The notes under the pieces are model-generated. The model was not told where the DNA came from and made no database searches. It saw only the letters and a program-made list of their open reading frames with translations. This document shows, piece after piece, positions 1-5,333 of a stretch of DNA of 23,929 nt. The stretch comes from DASZYF01 sp035545535. GTDB taxonomy: Bacteria > Actinomycetota > Actinomycetes > Mycobacteriales > CAJCIY01. The DNA lies in contig DASZYF010000153.1 of assembly GCA_035545535.1 (NCBI GenBank), positions 1 to 23,929 of the forward strand, read 5' to 3'. The position numbers and the translations under genes are program-made. Position 1 is the stretch's first letter, and each line of letters opens with the position of its first letter.

Positions 1-58
1 GACGAGGTGGGTGCCGGGTTCGCGACGGGATCGCGTTGCGGACGAGCAGACGATGGCG

Positions 59-153
59 GCTCGTCAGCGGCGGTGACCTATCAGCGCCGGCGACGAGCCG
101 GCGGGCCGGGGTCGTCCCCGGCGGAGATCTATCGCCGCCGGCGACGAACCGGC
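59..153. repeat. Two tandem copies of a ~44-bp hairpin-forming repeat
   Basis: Positions 59-102 and 110-153 align over 44 bp with about nine mismatches, a period of 51 bp. Each copy holds a GC-rich dyad. Copy 1 pairs CGCCGGC (85-91) with GCCGGCG (97-103) around a 5-nt loop. Copy 2 pairs GCCGG (137-141) with CCGGC (149-153). The core shared by both is GCCGGCGACGA(G/A)CCGGC. It lies just beyond the ccdA-like stop codon, so it could act as a 3' hairpin for that operon, but there is no T tract. The rest of 1-209 shows no supportable gene. Confidence 0.55.
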
Positions 154-209
154 CCGCGCCGAACCGCTCGGGCGCACCGGCCGCCCACCTCGTCAGCTGC
201 TCTTCGTAC

Positions 210-908
210 CTAGGTCGGGGAGATCTGGGCGAGCCAGCCGGCGATGACGCCGTACTGGCCCAGGAGCAGCGTGACCCCGAGCGCGGCCAGCGCCACCCCG
301 CCGACGATGCTCACCGGGCCGGCCACCCGGGTCAGCCACCGGCCGGCGCGCGGGACGGCGGCGATCGCCAGCGCGGCCACCACGAACGGCAGCCCGAGGC
401 CGACCGCGTAGCAGGCGAGCAGCAGCGCGCCGGACCCGACCCCCCCGTGGCTCCCGGCCAGGACCAGCACCGCGCCGAGGAACGGACCGACGCAGGGCGT
501 GAACGCGGTGGCGAACACGACGCCGAGCAGGAACGGCGTCCCCTGGGCGGCCCGGGCGAGCCGGGCCCCGGCCCCGGCATCGACGCGGGACAGCCAGTGG
601 GTCCACGGGTCGGTGAGCAGCAGGACCGCGAGCAGGAGCACCACGGCTCCGCCGATGCGCTGGACCGGGCCGCCCGCCCGTCGGATCTCGTGGCCCACCG
701 ACCCGGCGGCGAGGCCGAGGGCCACGAACACCGTCGCGAAGCCGAGGACGTAGAGGACGCTGCCGCGGACCAGCCGCGCGGTGTCGTTCGCCCCGCCCGA
801 GAGCACGCCCACGTAGGCGGGCAGCAGCGGCACCGTGCACGGGGCGAGGAAGCTCACGACCCCGGTGCCGAGCGCCAGGACGGCCGAGACGGCCAGCGGG
901 TCCGACAA
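210..908 (-). CDS. ccdA: CcdA-family cytochrome c biogenesis / thiol-disulfide interchange membrane protein
   Basis: This 232-aa protein is almost entirely hydrophobic, with about six membrane helices, the usual CcdA size. The family moves reducing equivalents from cytoplasmic thioredoxin across the membrane to extracytoplasmic thioredoxin-like proteins for haem/cytochrome c maturation. The two family cysteines are visible in their proline-rich contexts: C24 in LAPCTVPLLP and C139 in FTPCVGP. The start is TTG at 908, 11 nt after the stop of the upstream thioredoxin-like gene; the weak GGCAGG-like site before it makes the start choice moderate. It is the last gene of the sco-pcuAC-trx-ccdA operon. 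Its natural partner is the adjacent CXXC protein; in DipZ these two parts are one polypeptide. The family is clear; the physiological substrate is inferred. Confidence 0.9.
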   Translation of the reverse strand: MSDPLAVSAVLALGTGVVSFLAPCTVPLLPAYVGVLSGGANDTARLVRGSVLYVLGFATVFVALGLAAGSVGHEIRRAGGPVQRIGGAVVLLLAVLLLTDPWTHWLSRVDAGAGARLARAAQGTPFLLGVVFATAFTPCVGPFLGAVLVLAGSHGGVGSGALLLACYAVGLGLPFVVAALAIAAVPRAGRWLTRVAGPVSIVGGVALAALGVTLLLGQYGVIAGWLAQISPT

Positions 909-919
909 CGTCGCCTGCC

Positions 920-2005
920 TCAGCCGAACGTGAAGGTGAACAGCTGCAGCGGCTGGTCGCGGGCGATGAGGGTGATGACGCCCTCACGGTTGGAGCTGCC
1001 GCGGATGAGGGTGTAGAGGTCGTCGTGGTCGACGGTCGCCACCGTCGTCCCGTCGGGCAGGGCGTGGACGTCGTCGCCGCGGGCATCGGCCGGCACCGGC
1101 CGGCCGTCGAGCCGGACCTCCACCGTGGCGGGGCGGGCGTCGGGGGACAGCACTGCGTACACATCGGCGGCGTCGAACCCGAGCGCGACCTCGGCACCGG
1201 GCTCGGCGACGAGGTACTGCGCGGCGCCCTTGAACGACCCGGTCAGCGCGATCTCCTGCTGCGCGGGTGGCACCGTGTCGTGCCGGTTCGCGGTGGTGCC
1301 GGCCTCGACGACGCCCTCGGCGATGCTGTTGATGCCCCGCTCGGCGCCGAGGTAGCGCTCCTCGGTGATCGGGTTCGGCGGCGGCGCCTCGGTCCCGGTC
1401 GCGGCCGGGCCGGCGTCACCGCCCTCGTCGAGCAGCGTGCGCACGGCCAGCTCGACCTGGTCCTCATCACCCTCGCCGAAGTGGGTGTACCGCTCGCGCC
1501 CCTGTCGGTCGGCGAGGTACGTGGCGGGCCAGTACTCGTTGTCGAACGCGTCCCACACCTTGAGGTCCGGGTCGTTGAGCACCGGCCAGGTCACCCCGAG
1601 GTCCTTCGCCTCGCGCGTGACGTAGGCGGCCGGCTTCTCGAAGGCGAACTCCGGGCTGTGCACGCCGACGATGACGAGGCCGCGGGAGGCGTAGGTGCTC
1701 TGAAGCTTGCGCAGGAACGGGAACGTGCGCCGGCAGTTGATGCAGCTGGCGTCCCAGAAGTCGACGAGCACCACCTTGCCGCGCAGGTCGGCGGCGGTCA
1801 GCGGCGCAGTGTTGATCCAGTCCGTCCCCGCCGTCAGCGGGGGGAGCGGAGGGTTGGCGGCGCCGGTCGCCGACACCCCGCCGGATCCGGCGCCGGCGAC
1901 GCCGACGGCGTTGCGGTCGCCGCCGCGGGCGATCACGACGATGGCGAGCACCACCATGACGACGGCGAGGACGCCGCCGAGGATCGCCGCCCGGCGCGGG
2001 TTCAC
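920..2005 (-). CDS. Membrane-anchored thioredoxin-like protein with DipZ-type C-terminal domain
   Basis: This 361-aa protein has an N-terminal membrane anchor (about residues 8-27), a Gly/Ala-rich linker, then a TlpA/redoxin fold with the active site C88-I-N-C91 in WDASCINCRRTFPFL. CINC instead of CGPC is typical of the DipZ branch. Residues about 210-361 form a beta-rich domain ending in FTFTFG, like the C-terminal domain of mycobacterial DipZ. The catalytic domain should face the outside and take electrons from the CcdA-like protein encoded 11 nt downstream. The GTG start at 2005 overlaps the pcuAC stop (GTGA, 2002-2005), so translation is probably coupled. Together with the CcdA gene it looks like a two-gene version of DipZ. 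The exact target (apocytochrome c, Sco or CuA cysteines) is inferred from context. Confidence 0.85.
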   Translation of the reverse strand: MNPRRAAILGGVLAVVMVVLAIVVIARGGDRNAVGVAGAGSGGVSATGAANPPLPPLTAGTDWINTAPLTAADLRGKVVLVDFWDASCINCRRTFPFLRKLQSTYASRGLVIVGVHSPEFAFEKPAAYVTREAKDLGVTWPVLNDPDLKVWDAFDNEYWPATYLADRQGRERYTHFGEGDEDQVELAVRTLLDEGGDAGPAATGTEAPPPNPITEERYLGAERGINSIAEGVVEAGTTANRHDTVPPAQQEIALTGSFKGAAQYLVAEPGAEVALGFDAADVYAVLSPDARPATVEVRLDGRPVPADARGDDVHALPDGTTVATVDHDDLYTLIRGSSNREGVITLIARDQPLQLFTFTFG

Positions 2006-2529
2006 GGTCCGCCGACCGCGGTCACCGGGACGCGCAGCGTGAGCGTGCCGGCGGGGGCGAACTGCAGCGTGACCGTCACGACCTCGCCCTGGGTCAGGCG
2101 GGTCGGCGGGTCCACGAGCATGAGGTGCTCCACGCCCGGCGTGAGGCGCACGGTCGCGCCGCCGGGGATGGACAGGCCCGGCTCCTCGGTCATGCTGCTC
2201 GCGCCCCGCGACACGTCGGTCACCTCTTTCATCACCTGCGCGCTGGGCGCGCGGTCGCTCGTCACCCGCTGGAGCGTCTCGACAGAGGCAGAGGTGTTGC
2301 GGATCGTGAGGTAGACCGCGGCGACGGTGGCCGAGGTCTGCGCCGGGATGTAGGCGTCGGTCACCCGGAGGGGGCCGATCCGGCCGGACGCGGTGCCGGC
2401 CCGCGTGCTCGGTGACGAGCCGTGGTGCACGAGCGCGGCCCCGGCCAGCGCGGCCACGGCGAGCAGCGCGATCAGCCCGCCGAACCGGCGCCGCCGGGCG
2501 GGCGCGGCGGGCCCGGCCGGCTCGCTCAC
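2002..2529 (-). CDS. pcuC: PCu(A)C-type periplasmic/extracytoplasmic copper chaperone
   Basis: This 175-aa protein has a basic N-terminus, one hydrophobic anchor/signal segment (about residues 15-35) and a DUF461/PCuAC cupredoxin-like domain. That family hands Cu(I) to the CuA site of cytochrome c oxidase, often together with Sco. Visible family features are the strand reading RVTDAYIP, Met ligand candidates in QVMKEV and SSMTEE, and the late H-x-M motif in PGVEHLML. The usual first His of the H(M)X10MX21HXM site seems to be replaced: the segment reads SAQVMKEV. The start is GTG at 2529, which overlaps the sco stop (GTGA, 2526-2529); the open frame continues upstream, but only as a shadow of sco. 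Family call is firm; full copper-binding competence is less certain because of the changed ligand. Confidence 0.85.
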   Translation of the reverse strand: MSEPAGPAAPARRRRFGGLIALLAVAALAGAALVHHGSSPSTRAGTASGRIGPLRVTDAYIPAQTSATVAAVYLTIRNTSASVETLQRVTSDRAPSAQVMKEVTDVSRGASSMTEEPGLSIPGGATVRLTPGVEHLMLVDPPTRLTQGEVVTVTLQFAPAGTLTLRVPVTAVGGP

Positions 2530-3167
2530 TGCCGGCCGGCGACGAGCAGCGGCAGGTCGTGCTCCAGCTGCTTGGCGAGCAGGCCCACCTGGTCCTGTGC
2601 GGCGAGCCACTCGACCCGGCCCTGCCCGTCCGGCGTGAAGCCGATGAGCTGGGCCCCGTGCTCCACGTCGATCGTGCCGTCCGGGAGCTTGCTCGGCGGG
2701 AACAGCGGCACGCCCGCCTCGGACCCGGCCTTGTCGACCTCGGTCACGGTGCCGACCAGCCCGACGGTGGTCGCGGGGATGGCGAAGCCGGAGAGCCACT
2801 TCGCGAGCACCGGGCCGGTGTCGCGGGCCGGGTCGCTGGTGACGAAGACGACCCGCACCTTCTGCTGGACGGCGCTCGGGAGCTTGCGCAGCGCGGCGGC
2901 GATGTCCGCCATGGTCGTCGGGCAGACGTCCGGGCAGTTGGTGTAGCCGAAGTAGAGCAGCGTCGCCTTGCCCGCGGCCGTGCTCTTCCACGGGTAGGCC
3001 GCGCCGTCGGTCGTCGTGAGCGTGGTGGTCGGCAGCGCGATCGCCGGCGTCGGGACCAGGCCCTGGTAGGTGCCGGACGCCGGCTTCGCGTGGCCGGATG
3101 ACGAGCCGCACGCCGCGAGCAGCGCGGCGAGGACCACCGCCGCCACGCCGGCGCGCAGGCTTCGCAT
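2526..3167 (-). CDS. sco1: SCO1/SenC-family copper chaperone lipoprotein
   Basis: This 213-aa protein begins with a lipoprotein signal (MRSLRAG..., hydrophobic run, lipobox LAAC at about residues 17-20) followed by a Ser/Gly linker. The thioredoxin-like Sco domain shows FGYTNCPDVCPTT, giving the C78-xxx-C82 copper/thiol site, and H170 in VEHGAQLIGFTPDG, the third Cu ligand. Sco proteins mature the CuA centre of cytochrome oxidase. It is first in a four-gene operon with pcuAC, a thioredoxin-like protein and ccdA, which fits oxidase copper loading plus thiol reduction. I chose ATG at 3167 over GTG at 3188: the ATG gives a clean lipoprotein signal, and a TACTCT hexamer sits 7 nt upstream, inside the segment the longer form would translate. 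Confidence 0.9.
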   Translation of the reverse strand: MRSLRAGVAAVVLAALLAACGSSSGHAKPASGTYQGLVPTPAIALPTTTLTTTDGAAYPWKSTAAGKATLLYFGYTNCPDVCPTTMADIAAALRKLPSAVQQKVRVVFVTSDPARDTGPVLAKWLSGFAIPATTVGLVGTVTEVDKAGSEAGVPLFPPSKLPDGTIDVEHGAQLIGFTPDGQGRVEWLAAQDQVGLLAKQLEHDLPLLVAGRQ

Positions 3168-3174
3168 GCCGCGC

Positions 3175-3180
3175 AGAGTA
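3175..3180 (-). promoter_or_regulatory. Candidate -10 element of the sco operon (leaderless type)
   Basis: TACTCT on the minus strand ends 7 nt before the ATG at 3167, with no Shine-Dalgarno sequence in between. That spacing would put the transcription start at or next to the start codon. No convincing -35 element is seen. Confidence 0.45.
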
Positions 3181-3200
3181 GGTCGCACGGCTGTGACACG

Positions 3201-3216
3201 GCCCGCCGGGGCGGGC
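3201..3216. terminator. GC-rich hairpin between the desaturase stop and the sco promoter
   Basis: GCCCGC (3201-3206) pairs with GCGGGC (3211-3216) around CGGG. It lies downstream of the desaturase stop on the minus strand and could end or attenuate that transcript before sco. It has no T tract, so it is not a canonical intrinsic terminator. Confidence 0.3.
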
Positions 3217-3245
3217 GGCTCAGGGCGGCTGGATCGGACCGTGCC

Positions 3246-4244
3246 TCAGACCTGCGGGGAGACGCGGCGCGACGCCACGCGCTCGGCCGACGGCCAGCGC
3301 ACGTCGGAGATCATCCGCAGCCTCTCCATCACCCGGATGACGAAGGCGCTCGAGTCGATCTGCCCGCGGAGCACGCCGTGGCGCGCGGCGGTGGGGTCGC
3401 TGTGGTGCAGGTTGTGCCAGTTCTCGCCCATGCCGAGGATCGCCAGCGCCCACACGTTGCGGCTCTGGTCGCGGCTCTTGAACGGCCGCCGCCCGATCAT
3501 GTGACAGACGCTGTTGACGCTCCAGGTCACGTGGTGCAGCAGCGAGACGCGGACCAGCCCGCCCCAGAAGAAGGCCTCGAGCGCGCCGTGCCAGGTGAGC
3601 CCGGTGACGAGCCAGCCGGCGAGCGCGGGCAGGCCGAGGCTCGCGATGGTCAGGGGCACGAAGAGCTTGTCGATGATGCCGAGGTCCCGGTCCTTCAGCA
3701 GGTCGGGGATGAAGCGCTTCTGGTTGGTCTGCTCGGTGTCGAACAGCCAGCCGATGTGGGCGTGCCAGAACCCGCGGACCATCGGCCAGAAGCCGTGGCC
3801 GAACCGGTGCGGGCTGTGCGGGTCGCCGTCGTGGTCGGAGTAGGCGTGGTGCCGACGGTGGTCGGCCACCCAGCGGCGGACCGGGCCCTGCACGGCCATC
3901 ATCCCGGTGACGGCGAGGGCGTTCTTGACCCAGCGCTTGGCCTTGAAGCTGCCGTGGGTGAAGTAGCGGTGGAAGCCGACGGTGACGCCGTGGCCGGTCA
4001 CGTAGTACATGACGGCGGCGATCGGGATGTCCCACCAGTGGAACCACGAGCCCCACAGCAGGACAGGCGCGGCGAGCGCAGCGACGAGCGGCACGATGAC
4101 GAACAGCAGCAGCGCCCCCTGCTCGACCCGGGCGCGCAGCCTCGAGCCGGGCACCGACTGCATGGTCGGCGACGTGTGGTCCTGCTCGGGGAGGGGCTCG
4201 TCGTCCTCGAAGACGGGGGGGACGGGCTCGAGCGTGGCGGTCAC
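3246..4244 (-). CDS. Membrane fatty acid (acyl-CoA-type, delta-9-like) desaturase
   Basis: This 332-aa integral membrane di-iron desaturase puts a double bond into acyl chains, probably for membrane fluidity. The three histidine boxes are present in the acyl-CoA delta-9 layout: H92RYFTH97 (HX4H), H129RRHH133 (HXXHH) and H277NLHH281 (HXXHH, in GENWHNLHHSDP). Hydrophobic pairs precede box 1 and separate boxes 2 and 3. The acidic ~40-residue N-terminus is probably cytosolic. The start is GTG at 4244, 6 nt after a TACGCT hexamer. No ferredoxin or reductase gene is adjacent, so the electron donor is encoded elsewhere. It stands alone between sco and the HTH gene. Regiospecificity is inferred from family resemblance only. 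Confidence 0.92.
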   Translation of the reverse strand: MTATLEPVPPVFEDDEPLPEQDHTSPTMQSVPGSRLRARVEQGALLLFVIVPLVAALAAPVLLWGSWFHWWDIPIAAVMYYVTGHGVTVGFHRYFTHGSFKAKRWVKNALAVTGMMAVQGPVRRWVADHRRHHAYSDHDGDPHSPHRFGHGFWPMVRGFWHAHIGWLFDTEQTNQKRFIPDLLKDRDLGIIDKLFVPLTIASLGLPALAGWLVTGLTWHGALEAFFWGGLVRVSLLHHVTWSVNSVCHMIGRRPFKSRDQSRNVWALAILGMGENWHNLHHSDPTAARHGVLRGQIDSSAFVIRVMERLRMISDVRWPSAERVASRRVSPQV

Positions 4245-4250
4245 AGGAAA

Positions 4251-4279
4251 AGCGTAGGGCGATCGGGTGCTCCGGTCAC
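4251..4279 (-). promoter_or_regulatory. Candidate leaderless promoter of the desaturase gene
   Basis: On the minus strand a GTGACC hexamer (4279-4274, -35-like) is followed after 17 nt by TACGCT (4256-4251). Six nt later comes the GTG start at 4244. There is no ribosome binding site. Upstream, two direct copies of ACGTTCGC (minus strand; plus-strand GCGAACGT at 4288-4295 and 4310-4317) lie 22 bp apart, two helical turns, and may bind a regulator. Confidence 0.5.
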
Positions 4280-4356
4280 TGGCGGGTGCGAACGTCGCGG
4301 GGCTGTCAGGCGAACGTTGTGCACGGGCCTATGGCGAAGGTCACCTACTCGCCGGT

Positions 4357-4376
4357 CACCCCCTGTCAAGGGGGTG
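4357..4376. other. Hairpin upstream of the HTH/LAGLIDADG-like gene
   Basis: CACCCCC (4357-4363) pairs perfectly with GGGGGTG (4370-4376) around the loop TGTCAA. It is one of three dyads in the noncoding stretch before position 4455. A short direct repeat GGTCACC (4339-4345 and 4354-4360) overlaps its 5' side. The structure could be part of a leader RNA or a protein-binding site. Confidence 0.5.
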
Positions 4377-4411
4377 TGGACAGGTGGGACTGGTGGTTCA
4401 GGCCTGTGGAT

Positions 4412-4429
4412 GACGGAGGGCCCTCCGTC
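4412..4429. other. Perfect 18-bp palindrome
   Basis: GACGGAGGG (4412-4420) is followed directly by its reverse complement CCCTCCGTC (4421-4429). With no loop, it is more likely a DNA site for a dimeric protein than an RNA hairpin. It lies 26 nt upstream of the ATG of the HTH/LAGLIDADG-like gene. A third dyad, CGACGA-CCG-TCGTCG (4438-4452), ends two nt before that ATG. Confidence 0.55.
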
Positions 4430-4454
4430 CGAGCCCTCGACGACCGTCGTCGCC

Positions 4455-5162
4455 ATGTCAAACGACACGAAGGCGAAGGCGCGCGCCCTCCGCGCCCAGG
4501 GTCTGACCATCCAGGAGATCGCCGACGAGCTCGGGATCAAGAAGCACTCGGTCTGGTACCACGTGCAGGACATGCCGCTGCCCGAGCGGGTCCACAAGCT
4601 CCGGTCGGCGGGCCGCAGCCACGAGGCGATGGCTGACATGCGAGCCGTCGCCAACGCGAACTACGCCCGCAAGCGCGCCGAGGCCGACGCTGAGGCCGAA
4701 GCGGTTGCGCGCGAGGTCCTCGGCGACGTCGACGACCGGCTGCTGCAGGTCGCGGGTGCGATCGCCTATTGGTGTGAGGGAAGCAAGTCGAAGCCTTGGC
4801 GGCGGCTCGGCAAGGTCGTCTACACGAACAGCGATCCGATGATGATCTGGTTGTTCCTGGCGTTCGTCGCCTCGGCGCCCGTCGAGCGTGGGCCGGTCGG
4901 GTTCCGCGTAGCCATCCATGAGTCAGCCGACGAGGCGAGTGCTCGTTCCTACTGGGGGGCGATCGTTGGCGCCGACGCCGCGACGTTCCGGCCATCGACG
5001 ATCAAGCGGCACAAGCCGCGGACGAACAGGAAGAACGTGGGCGCGGACTATCACGGCTGCCTTGTGATCGATGTGAGGCAGGGGGCGGCGCTCTACCGCT
5101 ACATCGAGGCGCTGGCGCGCCTGGCAGTCGGACGATGGGCGTCCGGGCTGCTGGCATCCTGA
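4455..5162 (+). CDS. HTH protein with a single LAGLIDADG-like helix (homing-endonuclease-like)
   Basis: This is a 235-aa protein. Residues about 7-41 form a helix-turn-helix (LRAQGLTIQEIADELGI then KKHSVWYHV), like resolvase-type HTHs. An Ala/Glu/Arg-rich helix (about 55-90) links it to AGAIAYWCEGSK (residues 100-111), which resembles a LAGLIDADG helix ending in E108 instead of Asp. The next segment, VVYTNSDPMMI, and the later FRPSTIKRHKPRTNRKN and YHGCLVIDV match the strand-rich remainder of small LAGLIDADG-like folds. One motif implies a homodimer. Codons such as TAT, TGT, GGA and CCT are commoner here than in neighbours, suggesting transfer. It ends 9 nt before tRNA-Gln and has no visible ribosome binding site. 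It could be a homing endonuclease or a regulator reusing that fold; function is unproven. Confidence 0.7.
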   Translation: MSNDTKAKARALRAQGLTIQEIADELGIKKHSVWYHVQDMPLPERVHKLRSAGRSHEAMADMRAVANANYARKRAEADAEAEAVAREVLGDVDDRLLQVAGAIAYWCEGSKSKPWRRLGKVVYTNSDPMMIWLFLAFVASAPVERGPVGFRVAIHESADEASARSYWGAIVGADAATFRPSTIKRHKPRTNRKNVGADYHGCLVIDVRQGAALYRYIEALARLAVGRWASGLLAS

Positions 5163-5167
5163 TGCCA
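5152..5167. other. Small dyad across the HTH gene stop codon
   Basis: TGGCAT (5152-5157) pairs with ATGCCA (5162-5167) around CCTG; the TGA stop (5160-5162) is inside. It lies directly before the tRNA-Gln 5' end. It may mark the gene end or the junction with the tRNA. No T tract follows. Confidence 0.3.
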
Positions 5168-5171
5168 ACGA

Positions 5172-5242
5172 TGGGCCGTGGTGCAAGGGCAGCACCTCCG
5201 ACTTTGACTCGGATGATCTTGGTTCGAATCCAGGCGGCCCAG
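5172..5242 (+). tRNA. tRNA-Gln (anticodon TTG)
   Basis: A full cloverleaf can be drawn. The acceptor stem is TGGGCCG (5172-5178) with CGGCCCA (5235-5241) and discriminator G5242. The D stem is GTGC/GCAC with a short 7-nt loop. The anticodon stem TCCGA/TCGGA holds the loop CTTTGAC, anticodon TTG, reading CAA. The T arm is CTTGG-TTCGAAT-CCAGG with one G-T pair. CCA is not encoded. A tRNA-Gln next to glmU is a familiar actinobacterial arrangement. The D loop is short, giving a 71-nt body. Confidence 0.92.
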
Positions 5243-5250
5243 CTTGTTGC

Positions 5251-5273
5251 GGTTCGAGTCGGGCGGACGCCAG
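5251..5273 (+). repeat. Degenerate copy of the tRNA-Gln 3' end
   Basis: GGTTCGAGTCGGGCGG at 5251 resembles the tRNA 3' segment starting GGTTCGAATCCAGGCGG at 5221. The first ten bases differ at one position, and both stretches end in CAG. The offset is 30 nt. It may be a decayed tRNA fragment or the outer arm of an old integration site; chance similarity is possible. Confidence 0.35.
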
Positions 5274-5288
5274 GCCCTCCCGGGTCGG

Positions 5289-5325
5289 TAGACTGAGCGG
5301 GCTTCCCCGGCGTCGGCGACAGGAG
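5289..5325 (+). promoter_or_regulatory. Candidate -10 element and ribosome binding site for glmU
   Basis: TAGACT (5289-5294) fits the actinobacterial -10 consensus TANNNT and would give a ~30-nt leader. AGGAG (5321-5325) lies 8 nt before the GTG at 5334 and fixes that start. Confidence 0.5.
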
Positions 5326-5333
5326 CAACCCGG

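Noticed and set aside
59..153. Hairpin repeats as a CRISPR array
   Set aside because: There are only two diverged copies, the spacing is too short and no cas gene is present.
36..1016. 326-codon plus-strand open frame over the ccdA-like gene
   Set aside because: It is antisense to the CcdA coding region, charged and low-complexity, with no start signal; the minus-strand protein has conserved cysteines and membrane helices.
2526..3188. Longer sco form from GTG at 3188
   Set aside because: The seven extra residues push the lipoprotein signal inward, and the segment holds the best -10 candidate; ATG at 3167 is preferred.
5243..5333. Riboswitch or glmS-type ribozyme before glmU
   Set aside because: The 91-nt gap shows only a tRNA-like fragment, a -10-like hexamer and a ribosome binding site; no known aptamer core was recognised.
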